DNA of 64,000 nt from Rhodopirellula islandica. GTDB lineage: Bacteria; Planctomycetota; Planctomycetia; Pirellulales; Pirellulaceae. The position numbers and the translations under genes were made by a program. Below are positions 1-9,285 of the stretch, piece after piece (the first letter of the stretch is position 1; the number at the start of each line of letters is the position of its first letter). The stretch is from contig NZ_LECT01000006.1 in assembly GCF_001027925.1 (NCBI RefSeq), forward strand, positions 124,001-188,000, given 5' to 3'. A model generated the notes under the pieces. It saw only the letters and a program-made list of their open reading frames with translations. It did not search any database and was not told the DNA's origin.

Positions 1-1022
1 ACCACGATCAGGGAAAGGATTTGCCATTTGGTGAAAGCGATCGCTCGCAGGACGGCGTATTGCCGGGTTCGTTCGGTCACGCCCATGCTGAGCGAGCAAA
101 ACGTCACCAGCATCGCAACCAACATGGCCACGCCGGTGGCGGCGTAGGATTGCAGTTTGACGTGCTCGGCCTCGGACGCTTGGTCGAGTGCTTCTTCGAT
201 TTCGTAGGCTTCTTGAAACTGAAGGGGCGTTTCATAACGGCTCAACCGCGTCGCCCATCCAAATCGAAACTTCGTGATGTCGGCTTGGTCTTGGACGGAG
301 ACACCGAGCAAGCTGATTTGAAACGGCTCGCCGAGAATGTCTTCCGCCGATTCGACGTTGATGAACGCTTCCCCAAAGCTTGGCGTCAGCATGGGGATCG
401 ATCCCACGCCCAACTTGGGAGTGGGAGGTGCATCGAGCAGGCCGACGATCTCGAACGCCAGCATGTCTTGCCCGTCGGCTCCGGGACGTGGTCGTTCGAC
501 CGTCAGCCAGTCGCCGAGATGCAACTGACGACGTTCCGCCACGTCAGCTCGCAAGACGACTTGTGGCGAACTGGCGTCAGAAGCGATCCAAGTTCCTTCC
601 GACAGATCGAAGGGAGCTTCTGGCGCATCCGTGGCCATGAACATCAGGCTGGGCAGCAATCCGCGTGGACCGTCTCCGGGGCCCGGGGAGGTCGATTGAA
701 CCGCGGGCGGCAGGTTTGAGTTTTCAATGGCGATGCGTTTCGCCCACATTGGATCGACTGCGGTGACGGCGGGGTCTTCGCGTAGTGGTTGCAAGACATC
801 GGGCGTCACGAAATCGTTTTCATCTCCGCTGATGGGAGCGATGGCCAGTTCGTAGCGGCCCAGAGCCAGGTTGCTGAACTCGTCGTACGTTTTGTGCAGC
901 GCTTCGTAGCTGCTGGAAACCCAGATCACCATGCAAACGGCCGCGGCGATGGCGACCGTGGTCAGTGCTGTGCGAGTGGTGCGTTCGCGAAGAAACGCCA
1001 AGGCGAGCCGAATGACTTTCAA
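1..1022 (-). CDS. MacB/FtsX-type ABC transporter permease, C-terminus cut by window edge
   Basis: This is the membrane subunit of a MacB-like exporter that would work with the ATPase encoded just upstream. The reading frame is open from position 1022 to the window edge. I choose a TTG start at 1022-1020 because it overlaps the TGA stop of the ATPase gene (sequence TTGA), a typical translational coupling. The translated N-terminus reads KVIRLALAFLRERTTRTALT followed by a hydrophobic helix, then a large extracytoplasmic MacB-PCD-like region, and near the edge a second membrane segment with SLSMGVTERTRQYAVLRAIA, the FtsX signature. The divergent permease at 2058-4970 has the same start pattern, so the two are paralogues. 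The 3' half lies outside the window, so total length is unknown. Confidence 0.85.
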   Translation of the reverse strand, partial: MKVIRLALAFLRERTTRTALTTVAIAAAVCMVIWVSSSYEALHKTYDEFSNLALGRYELAIAPISGDENDFVTPDVLQPLREDPAVTAVDPMWAKRIAIENSNLPPAVQSTSPGPGDGPRGLLPSLMFMATDAPEAPFDLSEGTWIASDASSPQVVLRADVAERRQLHLGDWLTVERPRPGADGQDMLAFEIVGLLDAPPTPKLGVGSIPMLTPSFGEAFINVESAEDILGEPFQISLLGVSVQDQADITKFRFGWATRLSRYETPLQFQEAYEIEEALDQASEAEHVKLQSYAATGVAMLVAMLVTFCSLSMGVTERTRQYAVLRAIAFTKWQILSLIV

Positions 1023-1777
1023 TGCACCGCCTCCGCACCGAGTGATTCTTGGTAGCGATTCGCGATGATCTGCGGGTCTCGTGTGCCCAACGTTTCAAAC
1101 TCGGCCAGGTTGGTGCCGTCCTTCATGACCACCACGCGGTCCGCCCACATCGCGACGTGGGGTTCGTGGGTCACGACCACGACGCTGCGTTGTTCTTCAT
1201 CGACGAGGCCGCGAAGAAGCTGACAAATCTGAGTGCCGGTGACCGAATCCAAACTGCCGGTGGGCTCGTCGGCCAGCAGGATGGCTGGGTCGCAAATCAG
1301 GGCTCTCGCAATCGCGATGCGTTGTTGCTCGCCGCCGGAAAGAGCCATGGGGCGATGCGAACGTCGCTCGCTCATCCCAAGCCGGTCGAGCAGGCGTTCG
1401 ACGCGATCGTCCAAGTTGCCAGAGTCGGTTGCTGGGAGGCGAACGTTCTCCTCCGCGGTCAAAGCCGGGATCAAGTTGTAGGCTTGGAAGACGATTCCCA
1501 AGTTCTTTTGCCGGAACTTGGTGAGCGCGACGTCGCCCAACTGCGAGAGATCTTGCCCGGACACAACCACCTGTCCCGAGTCGACTTGGATCAGGCCCGC
1601 CATCGCATGCAGCAGCGTGCTTTTACCCGATCCCGACGCACCCATGATCGCCACGAATTCGCCTGGTTGGACGGTCAGGTTCACCCCATCCAACGCGTGC
1701 ACCGTGGAAGTGCCTTGGCAATAGGTCTTGCAAACTTGATCGATTTGCAGCGGCGTGGCAGAGGTGATGGAAGGCAC
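1019..1777 (-). CDS. ABC transporter ATP-binding protein (LolD/MacB type)
   Basis: A 252-residue cytoplasmic ATPase that powers a MacB/LolCDE-type exporter. Walker A GASGSGKST is at about residues 46-54, the Q-loop FQAYNL near 98, the signature LSGGEQQR at 146-153, and Walker B ILLADEPT at 166-173 followed by GSLD. This spacing and the EPTGSLD ending are typical of the LolD/MacB/FtsE branch. Its stop codon overlaps the TTG start of the downstream permease (1-1022), so the two are probably translated together. The gene is divergent from a second, larger permease at 2058. The transported substrate cannot be read from the sequence. Confidence 0.93.
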   Translation of the reverse strand: MPSITSATPLQIDQVCKTYCQGTSTVHALDGVNLTVQPGEFVAIMGASGSGKSTLLHAMAGLIQVDSGQVVVSGQDLSQLGDVALTKFRQKNLGIVFQAYNLIPALTAEENVRLPATDSGNLDDRVERLLDRLGMSERRSHRPMALSGGEQQRIAIARALICDPAILLADEPTGSLDSVTGTQICQLLRGLVDEEQRSVVVVTHEPHVAMWADRVVVMKDGTNLAEFETLGTRDPQIIANRYQESLGAEAVH

Positions 1778-2057
1778 GGGAAGGATGACTCCTCAAGGCG
1801 TGAATGACGAAGTTCTGCGTCGACAGAATTGGGACCGAGCGCATGGATCGACGACGTCGAATTGACCAGGCGAACGGACGTGGCGTTGGGACTCAAGGCG
1901 GCGATGGAGAATGCGTCGCCGTTGGCGAAATTTTCATCAGTCTCAAGAAGCGAATGCCTTCGGAAACTCCTGTTTCGCGAGAGGACCGACATTGGTCCGG
2001 TGATTGCAATTGCCGGACCTTCCACCTTGGTCCATTCCCCTTGTTGCTGCCGCGTTC

Positions 2058-4970
2058 ATGAATTCACTTCGCTTTTTGATCCAGTTCGTTGGTGCACAGA
2101 TGCGACTGAATCCGGGGCGTGCATTCATCACCATGTTGGGGATCATTGCTTCGACCTGTGCCGTGGTTTGGGTGGTCAGCGGTTACGACGCACTTGTGTC
2201 TCAGTTTGACGAGAACAGCGAAAAGTACCTGGGTCGCTACGACCTGCTCATCATGCCCAAGCCCGGGCCACCCGGATCCGAGGCCCCACCGATTCAGTCT
2301 GCCTTGGTCGATGAGTTGAAGCACGACGCGGGAGTGCTGGAAGTCAATCCGGTCAGCCAATCGAGGGTCACGGTCATTCCCGTCGGCAAATTTGTGGAGG
2401 ACAAGAAGTCATCGCTCGACTTCGTGGTGGGGGCCCGTCCACCGGTGAACGGTGCGCCACCTCTGGATCCAACCTTGGTCAGCACTCCCGCGATCGAACC
2501 ACCTTACGAATTGTTGCAAGGACGCTGGCTGAGTGAGGACAGCGAGGCCAACGAAATTGTCATTGGCGAGTTGGTTGCGGAAGAGAAAACCCTGTCGGTC
2601 GGCGATGACCTGAAGCTGATTTCGTTGGCCAATGAGGTTTCGTTGAAAGTCGTGGGGATCGTCGAGCAAGCCCCGCAGGCACCCTCGTTGTCGTCGCGAG
2701 GGCGTGGGGGACCACCGTCTGGGAAGCGAAACGAGAGGCCGAAACAAGCCAAGCCGGAATCCAACGACTCAAGGAGCGAAACGAATCAAGCGGTGCTTGG
2801 AATGCCCAAGAATTTTACGGAAGGCATTGCCGCCAACGCAGTCTATGTGCGTCCGACGTTGGCGGAGAGGATCAACGGCTACGTTTCGAAACCTCAGGTG
2901 TTACAAATTGCGATTCGTGACACGGTCACCATCCAGCAGTTTCGCGAAGCCTGGGAAGAGCGTCTGACCAGCGGGCGTCCCGCGATGCAGTTGATCGACT
3001 TCGAAGCCGTGCGAGCGGGGATGGAGTCGACTCGATCCGTGTCAGGCCAGCGATCCCAAGCTTGGGCTGCGACCGGGATGGCGACGCTGGCGGCGATCTT
3101 CATCATCTTTTCAACACTCAGCATGGGTGTCAGTGAACGCACTCGCGAATTCGCGATGTTGCGAGCGGTCGCGCTCACTCGGGGGCAAATCGCCACGATC
3201 ATCGCGGTCGAAAGCGTCTTGCTTGCGGTGGTCGGTTGGGTCGGTGGATTGCTAGCGGGATATGCGATGTTGGTCGTTGGCAGTCACTTCGTGCCGGGAT
3301 GGTTTGGGACGGATGCGGTCTTGGGCTGGGGCTGCATCGTGTTGTCGGGAGTGACGGTGTTGGTCGGTGGACTGGGCGCTGCGATTGTTCCCGCTTGGCG
3401 AGCCACCCGCATTGAACCGCTGGAAGCGATGACATCCAAACTTTCGACACCCGGCATTCGGTCTTGGGTGGTCTTGGGATTGATCGGATTGTTGTTTTCC
3501 GCACTGACACCGCTGCTGGTTTTCGCGATTCCGATGTCGGATGGATGGCGAGCGTGGTCGTATGGCTTCTTGACTTATCCCACGTTGTTGCTGGGCATGA
3601 TTGGTTTGGCACCCGCGGTTGTCGTGGGGACTGAATTCGCGATCGGTCCTTGGGTGACTCGTTCGTTGGGGCTGGACAACCGGATGATGAAAACCCAATT
3701 GTCGACCAATCTGTGGCGGACGGTGGGAGCCACGTTGGCCTTGTCAATCGGGCTAGGGCTTTTTGCTTCGACACAGATCTGGGGATATTCCATGTTGAAA
3801 CCGTTCACCCCGGGAAGTTGGCTTCCCGATGCGTTGGTCGCCTTCCATCCGGTCGGATTGGATGATGAGGGCATCGATGATGTTCGAAAGGTCTCCGGGG
3901 TCCGCTCTGATCGCGTGATGCCGATGGCGGTTGAGCAAGCCCGGTTTGACTGGGGCGATGCCGACCAACCTTCCCGGGTGCAACGCGACAATGCGGTCTT
4001 GTTTGGGATCGATCCGGCGATGGCGTTTGCGGATGAGAATCCGTTCTTAACCTTTGGGTTCGTGGAGGGCGATCGAGTTTCTGCGATCGATGCCTTGCAA
4101 TCCGGCGGTTCGTGTTTGGTCTCCGAAGACTTTCAGATGAGCACGGGACTCAGCGTCGGTGACGAGTTGAGCTTCACGCCGCCGGCCGCCGAAGGTGAGC
4201 GAGTGACGTATCGCATCGCTGGTGTTGTGTCGCTGCCCGGTTGGCACTGGGTGACGAAGTTCTCGGGTGTGAGGCGACACTTTGTCCGGACCGCCACGGT
4301 GGTGTTGGCAGGTCGCGATGACGTGCAGCGAGACTTTCATCTTCATCGAACGGAATTCGTTTGGATGGACTTGGAAGACGATGCGGACTTGTCGACGATG
4401 GAAGCGGATTTGCAATCGATCGCCGAACAAAAGTCAGGAGAGACCTTTGTGGCAAGCGGTTTGGGAAGCGTGAAGGCGTACCGTCCGTTTGCTCGAATGA
4501 CCGCCTCGGAGAATGTCCGCAAAGCAATCAAAATTCGAGCCGACGACATGATTTGGGGAATGAGCTATCTGCCGTTGATCACGCTCGCGATCATGTCGCT
4601 GGCCATCGCCAACACGGTCATCGCGTCGGTGCGGTCGAGGACGTGGGAGTTTGGCGTCATGCGGTCGATCGGTGTGACTCGTGGGCAGCTTGTGCGGTTG
4701 GTCCTTGCCGAAACGATCTTGATTGCGGCCGGTGCCTGTGTGCTGAGTCTGATCTTTGGATTGATTGCGGGCTGGTGCGGTGTCGGGATGGCTCAGTACG
4801 TCGGTTGGTTTGCCGGACCGCCAAACTTCATCATCCCGTGGGCACACTTGTCAATTGGATTTGCGATGACGATCGGTCTGTGTTTGCTAGCCGGTTTGTG
4901 GCCTGTCGTGCGAATCGGTCGAGCCGAACCGCTCGGGTTGCTACAAGCCGGACGTGGCGGCCAAGGATGA
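2058..4970 (+). CDS. ABC transporter permease with two FtsX domains
   Basis: A 970-residue membrane protein. The start at 2058 (NSLRFLIQF) is preferred to an upstream ATG at 2004 because it aligns with the start of the paralogous permease at 1022. The order is: one N-terminal helix; an extracytoplasmic region of about 300 residues; an FtsX block with helices around residues 320-460 containing SMGVSERTREFAMLRAVALT; further helices to about 580; a second extracytoplasmic region; and a second FtsX block containing SRTWEFGVMRSIGVTRGQL, then two last helices. About ten membrane spans with duplicated FtsX units match the large two-domain permeases of this family. It probably uses the ATPase encoded divergently at 1019-1777, because no other ATPase gene is adjacent. 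A proline/lysine-rich stretch near residues 215-250 is a likely disordered insert. Confidence 0.9.
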   Translation: MNSLRFLIQFVGAQMRLNPGRAFITMLGIIASTCAVVWVVSGYDALVSQFDENSEKYLGRYDLLIMPKPGPPGSEAPPIQSALVDELKHDAGVLEVNPVSQSRVTVIPVGKFVEDKKSSLDFVVGARPPVNGAPPLDPTLVSTPAIEPPYELLQGRWLSEDSEANEIVIGELVAEEKTLSVGDDLKLISLANEVSLKVVGIVEQAPQAPSLSSRGRGGPPSGKRNERPKQAKPESNDSRSETNQAVLGMPKNFTEGIAANAVYVRPTLAERINGYVSKPQVLQIAIRDTVTIQQFREAWEERLTSGRPAMQLIDFEAVRAGMESTRSVSGQRSQAWAATGMATLAAIFIIFSTLSMGVSERTREFAMLRAVALTRGQIATIIAVESVLLAVVGWVGGLLAGYAMLVVGSHFVPGWFGTDAVLGWGCIVLSGVTVLVGGLGAAIVPAWRATRIEPLEAMTSKLSTPGIRSWVVLGLIGLLFSALTPLLVFAIPMSDGWRAWSYGFLTYPTLLLGMIGLAPAVVVGTEFAIGPWVTRSLGLDNRMMKTQLSTNLWRTVGATLALSIGLGLFASTQIWGYSMLKPFTPGSWLPDALVAFHPVGLDDEGIDDVRKVSGVRSDRVMPMAVEQARFDWGDADQPSRVQRDNAVLFGIDPAMAFADENPFLTFGFVEGDRVSAIDALQSGGSCLVSEDFQMSTGLSVGDELSFTPPAAEGERVTYRIAGVVSLPGWHWVTKFSGVRRHFVRTATVVLAGRDDVQRDFHLHRTEFVWMDLEDDADLSTMEADLQSIAEQKSGETFVASGLGSVKAYRPFARMTASENVRKAIKIRADDMIWGMSYLPLITLAIMSLAIANTVIASVRSRTWEFGVMRSIGVTRGQLVRLVLAETILIAAGACVLSLIFGLIAGWCGVGMAQYVGWFAGPPNFIIPWAHLSIGFAMTIGLCLLAGLWPVVRIGRAEPLGLLQAGRGGQG

Positions 4971-5014
4971 ACGGGTTGCTTCGCCCTGTCGTTGTTTCGC
5001 ATCAATGAGTTCAT

Positions 5015-6427
5015 TCACTGGTCGTCGATGCCGTAGGCCTTCATCCGATCGCGAAGCGTGCCGCGGTGGATGCCCAGCATCTCCGCGGCCTTGGCCCGGT
5101 TGCCTCCTGTGTGCTGCATCACCGTTCGAAGCAAAGTGGGTTCCGTTGCCGCCAGGAAATCGCTGTGGAGCGTCACCGAGTCAGGGTTGGCCTCGATCGC
5201 GTTCTCGGACCAGACTCGAATGGATTTTTCCATGGCGAGAACGGGGGATGTCGTTTGTGTTTCCCGTCCGGGTTTGGGGGCAGGGAAATCATCAATCGTG
5301 AGTTTGCGGCCTCGGCTGACCACAGCGGCGTGTCCCACCGCATTCTTCAGTTCACGGATGTTGCCGTGCCAAGGGCGTGAATGAAGTTGTTCCAGCAGCT
5401 CCTCGTCCACCGCGGAATCGATGTCCGCGTACTTCATCGCGGAGAGGAAATGGCGGCAAAGCGGGCCAATGTCTTCCACGCGATCTCGCAGCGGCGGAAG
5501 ATGAATTTGCACGCCGGTCAGGCGATGAAACAGGTCTTCGCGAAAAGCGTTGGTGGCGACGTCTTCGTGCAGGTCGCTGTTCGTGGCAGCAAGAATGCGA
5601 ACGTTGGCGGTTCGTGGTTTCACGTCTCCAACGCGGCAGTACTCGCCTTGTTCGAGCACTCGCAGCAATTTGACTTGCGTGCCCAGTGGCAGGTCACCGA
5701 TTTCGTCGAGCAACACGGTGCCGCCTTCCGCGCGTTCGAACAATCCGGCACGGTCGTCGCTGGCGCCCGTGAACGCTCCTTTGACGTGGCCAAACAGTTC
5801 GCTTTCGATCAGATCGGGATTGAGTGCAACCGGGGCAATGGGAATGTAGGGCCCGTCGGCGCGGCGACTGTGACGGTGAATCGCGGCCGCGACGAGTTCC
5901 TTTCCTGTGCCGGTTTCGCCCGTGATCAGCACGGACAGATCGCTGTCGGCGACCAAGGCAATCTGCCGAAAGACTTGCTGCATCGCGGGCGACGTGCCGA
6001 CCAGCACCGACGGATCGATGTCCATCGGCTGAGTCGCGGCCGGGGCCGTCCGGCGCGACGATTTTTGCAGTGCGGTGCGGCAGGTCCGCAGGGCGTCCTC
6101 CAGTTTGAATGGTTTGGTCAGGTAGTCCGTGGCTCCATTCTTGACCGCTGCCACGGCGGTTTCTAAGTCACCAAAGGCGGTGATGATGATGACGGGAGCA
6201 TTGTTGGTCGCTTCCAGGAACTTGGGCAACGCCGTGATGCCGTCTTCCTTGGGGAGACGCACGTCCAAGATCACCATCGAGATATTGTTCTGGCTTGCCA
6301 GCCGCAGGCCTTCTTCGGCGCTGGATCCGGTGATGACCTCATGCCCTTCGCTGGTGAGCATCTTTTCCAACGCCCAGCAAATGGACGGTTCGTCATCGAC
6401 AACGAGGATGGTTTGTGCTGTGGTCAT
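5015..6427 (-). CDS. NtrC-family sigma-54-dependent response regulator
   Basis: A 470-residue transcription activator. The start at 6427 is chosen because [15 protein letters not shown] is a clean receiver start and lies 5 bp after the kinase stop codon; a longer frame to 6517 would overlap the kinase gene. The receiver domain (about 5-118) has DD acidic residues, phosphoacceptor Asp55 in ILDVRLP, and a KPF lysine. The AAA+ domain has Walker A GETGTGKE, the sigma-54 contact motif GAFTGA, and Walker B VLLDEIGD. The C-terminus is a Fis-type helix-turn-helix ([20 protein letters not shown]). It is the partner of the kinase at 6433-7842. A sigma-54 promoter and a palindrome lie just upstream of the kinase, facing the DUF1559 gene at 8067. 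Confidence 0.96.
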   Translation of the reverse strand: MTTAQTILVVDDEPSICWALEKMLTSEGHEVITGSSAEEGLRLASQNNISMVILDVRLPKEDGITALPKFLEATNNAPVIIITAFGDLETAVAAVKNGATDYLTKPFKLEDALRTCRTALQKSSRRTAPAATQPMDIDPSVLVGTSPAMQQVFRQIALVADSDLSVLITGETGTGKELVAAAIHRHSRRADGPYIPIAPVALNPDLIESELFGHVKGAFTGASDDRAGLFERAEGGTVLLDEIGDLPLGTQVKLLRVLEQGEYCRVGDVKPRTANVRILAATNSDLHEDVATNAFREDLFHRLTGVQIHLPPLRDRVEDIGPLCRHFLSAMKYADIDSAVDEELLEQLHSRPWHGNIRELKNAVGHAAVVSRGRKLTIDDFPAPKPGRETQTTSPVLAMEKSIRVWSENAIEANPDSVTLHSDFLAATEPTLLRTVMQHTGGNRAKAAEMLGIHRGTLRDRMKAYGIDDQ

Positions 6428-6432
6428 TTCAA

Positions 6433-7842
6433 TCACTGTGGTTCGTCTGGTTGGGCGCGCGTTCGAAGCAATTGCGTGTCCAGCTCGAAAATGGTTCTTT
6501 CGTTCTCGCGTCGCCATCGCACCGATCCACCCAAGTACTCGGCGGAACGTTGAACAACGGGAAGCCCCAATCCCATGCCTTCGGGTTTGGAAGTCACGAA
6601 GGGCTCGAAGAGAGTGCCAGCCACTTGCTCGGGAACTCCGGCACCATTGTCAGAGACGGTGACTCGAAGGATGTTCTCGCCCAGTTGTTGCAGCGAGACG
6701 TCCACTTCGTCACCCGCCTGAATCGCGTTGTGGATCAGGTTGGTCACGGCCGCCACCCAGGTCGGGCCGTCTTGGATTCGCCGTTGCCCAAGGTCATCGT
6801 CCAGATCCCACCGCATATTCACTCGCAAATGTTTCGCAATGGGAGAAAGGCTGGTACGGACATCGTCGAAGCAGGTAGTCACATCGGTCGGCCGATCTTT
6901 GTCCTGGCGTCCGGAGGCAACCAGGAGCAGCCGACGAACGTAATCTTCGGACAACTCAATTTGATGGATGGCGACTCGGATGCCTTCGTCATCGGTGGCT
7001 TGGCATTCTTGAGCGTGCAGTTCGACCGCCATCCGGGCGCCGGTCAAGCTGTTTCTCAATTGATGCGCCATCCCGCCGGCGATTTGGTGCAGCAGCTTTT
7101 GGCTTTGCTGGCGGTTGATCTGGTTCCAGAGTTGTTTGAGTTGCTGGGCCATCGAATCAACGGCGCCACCGAGTCGCCCAATCTCGTCAGGGACATCGTC
7201 CGAAACCGTCGAGTCAAAGTCGCCGTTGGCCACCGCTTCGACGCGTCGTTGCAGCTTGCTGATGCGGCGGACCAATCGTGACGTCAGCCAAAACGTCAAC
7301 GAACTGAGGGCCACAATCGTTGACAATCCAGTTGCCAGCGGAAGGATCGCGGCTTGTCGACGATTGGCGTTGAACTGTTCGTCTTCAAACAGAACCGCAA
7401 CCGCAGCAACTCGGTCTTGGCGGAGCTGGCTGCCAACGGTCTGAAAGGCGAACAATCGAAAGCCGATTCCATCGTCGTTGGGAATGATCGAGGCCGGCAG
7501 AGGTCGCTGATTTTGAAGGTGTTCGCGAAAAGACGTTTTGGCGGTTTCGTCCAGTTGCAGCGTGGAGGACGTAACCAGACCACTGGCACTCAATCCAATC
7601 AATTGTGTCCGGGTCAGATCCGCGAGAGATTCCAGGACGATCGAGTTGAGCGGGAAGTTGGAATCCGACAACGTCGACTGAATCGCCGAAAAACGCTGCT
7701 CCAGATCTTTCATCGCCCGCTGGGTGCCCAGCCAATACGAGGCAATTGCCACCAACACCGCGGCCATCAGCGCGGTGGCGATGATCGGCGTGAGCAGGCG
7801 AAGTCGCAGCGAACGGAGAGGAGGAGATGTCACAGGACTCAT
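6433..7842 (-). CDS. HAMP-domain sensor histidine kinase
   Basis: A 469-residue membrane kinase for the NtrC-type regulator encoded 5 bp downstream. Two hydrophobic helices (IIATALMAAVLVAIASYWLG near the N-terminus and LATGLSTIVALSSLTFWLTS around residue 175) enclose a periplasmic sensing region of about 130 residues. A HAMP domain follows (SRLVRRISKL to SMAQQLKQL), then the phosphoacceptor segment AHQLRNSLTGA, and an ATPase domain with the N box TNLIHNAIQAG, G1 box SDNGAGV and G2 box GMGLGLPVV. The start at 7842 is preferred to an ATG at 7902 because the extra 20 residues are basic and look non-conserved; neither has a strong ribosome site. The sensed signal is unknown. Confidence 0.94.
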   Translation of the reverse strand: MSPVTSPPLRSLRLRLLTPIIATALMAAVLVAIASYWLGTQRAMKDLEQRFSAIQSTLSDSNFPLNSIVLESLADLTRTQLIGLSASGLVTSSTLQLDETAKTSFREHLQNQRPLPASIIPNDDGIGFRLFAFQTVGSQLRQDRVAAVAVLFEDEQFNANRRQAAILPLATGLSTIVALSSLTFWLTSRLVRRISKLQRRVEAVANGDFDSTVSDDVPDEIGRLGGAVDSMAQQLKQLWNQINRQQSQKLLHQIAGGMAHQLRNSLTGARMAVELHAQECQATDDEGIRVAIHQIELSEDYVRRLLLVASGRQDKDRPTDVTTCFDDVRTSLSPIAKHLRVNMRWDLDDDLGQRRIQDGPTWVAAVTNLIHNAIQAGDEVDVSLQQLGENILRVTVSDNGAGVPEQVAGTLFEPFVTSKPEGMGLGLPVVQRSAEYLGGSVRWRRENERTIFELDTQLLRTRAQPDEPQ

Positions 7843-7868
7843 TCTATCTGGATGTCCGAGATGGAAAA

Positions 7869-7886
7869 TTCGCCGCCAGTGGCGAA
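7869..7886. promoter_or_regulatory. Palindrome, candidate NtrC-type activator site
   Basis: TTCGCC-N6-GGCGAA is a perfect 6-bp inverted repeat. It lies about 72-90 bp upstream of the sigma-54 promoter at 7958 and 27-44 bp upstream of the kinase start, a usual place for an enhancer-binding-protein site. Binding by the adjacent regulator is inference. Confidence 0.4.
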
Positions 7887-7957
7887 AGACCCGCCGCGGC
7901 ATTGGCTGAAACGAGGCACTCGGATCATCATGGGGAAGCTTTTAGCTCTTTTTGTGA

Positions 7958-7975
7958 TTGGCACAGCGAGTGCAT
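7958..7975 (+). promoter_or_regulatory. Sigma-54 (-24/-12) promoter
   Basis: TTGGCAC-AGCGAG-TGCAT has the invariant GG (7960-7961) and GC (7972-7973) separated by exactly 10 bases, and matches the consensus TTGGCACG-N4-TTGCA at nearly all positions; the first T of the -12 element is G. It reads toward the DUF1559 gene at 8067, giving a leader of about 80 nt. The neighbouring gene is a GAFTGA-containing activator, which supports the call. Confidence 0.65.
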
Positions 7976-8066
7976 TTGCAAACTCAGTTCTGAACCTGCT
8001 TGACCCGCACATATTCGCCATTCGGGGGCCTCTGGGATGAGGCTCTCTCCACGAAGGAATCGCTCG

Positions 8067-9086
8067 ATGATAAATCGTTCCGCAGCTCGCTCCGCTTTTA
8101 CATTGGTGGAATTGTTGGTGGTCATTGCGATCATCGGGGTGTTGGTTGGGTTGCTGCTACCAGCCGTGCAATCCGCTCGGGAAGCGGCTCGTCGGATGCA
8201 GTGCAGCAACAATCTGAAGCAGATCGCGCTGTCCGTCCACAACTACCAGAGTGCCTACAAGCGGTTTCCTCCATCGGCTTTGGTCGATTTGAGCGTGACT
8301 TCGACCGGCAACAATGGATCTTGGGGAGTCCATGGGCGGATTTTGCCGTTTCTGGAACAGGGCAATGTTTATGAGAACATCGATCTCTCGTTGGCTTGGG
8401 ACAACCAAGTTTCCATCGACGGTCTGAAGATTCCAACCTACGCCTGTCCGAGTGATCCGGGAACGGATCAAGAACGCACGTTCAGCGATGGCCGGCCGAC
8501 CCTGTATCCAACCACCTACGGATTCAATTTTGGCCGATGGTTTGTATTCGACCCCACGACTCAGAAAGCTGGTGACGGGATGTTCGCTCCCAACCAGTTT
8601 TACAGTTTTCGAGATTGCTTGGATGGTAGCAGTCACACGTTGCTCACCGGCGAAGTGAAAGCTTGGACGCCCTATCAACGCAACGGTGGTCCCTCGGACA
8701 CGGCGATTCCGATCAACCAAGAGCAAGCGGAATGGATCGTCGCCAGCGGGGCCCAGTTCAAGGACACTGGTCACACCGAATGGCCTGACGGTCGCTGTCA
8801 TCACACTGGATTCACGGTGACGTTGCCGCCCAACAGCGACGTGAAATTTGAGACCGGCGGGCAAGTGTACGAACAGATGGATTTCAGTTCGTGGCAAGAG
8901 GGCAAGGACGGTCAAAGCGGAAGTCCGACCTACGCCATGATCACGTCTCGCAGTCATCACGTCGGATTGGTGAATGTCGCCAAGGTTGACGGGAGTGTCA
9001 CTTCCGTCACCGAGTCGGTGGAGCTCTCGATCTGGCACGCATTGGGAACTCGAGCCGGCCGCGAGGTCATCCAGGGCGAGTATTGA
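8067..9086 (+). CDS. DUF1559 pilin-like secreted protein
   Basis: A 339-residue protein. The start at 8067 has AAGGA 8 nt upstream, while an in-frame ATG at 8037 has no comparable site. The N-terminus is a type IV prepilin signal: short basic leader, then FTLVELLVVIAIIGVLVGLL, then SAREAARRMQCSNNLKQI, as in all planctomycete DUF1559 proteins. The C-terminus carries the H-X9-DG arrangement (HHVGLVNVAKVDGSV). These proteins are thought to be processed by a prepilin peptidase and to form pseudopilus-like or envelope structures, but their role is unresolved; planctomycete genomes hold dozens. It is preceded by a sigma-54 promoter at 7958-7975, unusual enough to suggest regulated expression. Confidence 0.93.
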   Translation: MINRSAARSAFTLVELLVVIAIIGVLVGLLLPAVQSAREAARRMQCSNNLKQIALSVHNYQSAYKRFPPSALVDLSVTSTGNNGSWGVHGRILPFLEQGNVYENIDLSLAWDNQVSIDGLKIPTYACPSDPGTDQERTFSDGRPTLYPTTYGFNFGRWFVFDPTTQKAGDGMFAPNQFYSFRDCLDGSSHTLLTGEVKAWTPYQRNGGPSDTAIPINQEQAEWIVASGAQFKDTGHTEWPDGRCHHTGFTVTLPPNSDVKFETGGQVYEQMDFSSWQEGKDGQSGSPTYAMITSRSHHVGLVNVAKVDGSVTSVTESVELSIWHALGTRAGREVIQGEY

Positions 9087-9285
9087 GATTGCTTTGGAAC
9101 GCTCGAGCTCAAATCTTCCGGGGAATGACGGGCAGCCAAACCAGCCAGTCGCGGCGTTTCGTCTCAAAATCAAAGTTTTGTTTGGCGGTTGTTGAGAGGA
9201 GTCGCAACTGACTCTTTAGCAGCATGTGATCGAGAGTTTGATCGCAGTCCTGCGACTTAACCCCACACCACTGGAGGCCTCTGCG

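Noticed and set aside
1049-1807. Long plus-strand frame opposite the ABC ATPase
   Set aside because: It is antisense to a well-supported ATPase and has no domain or ribosome site.
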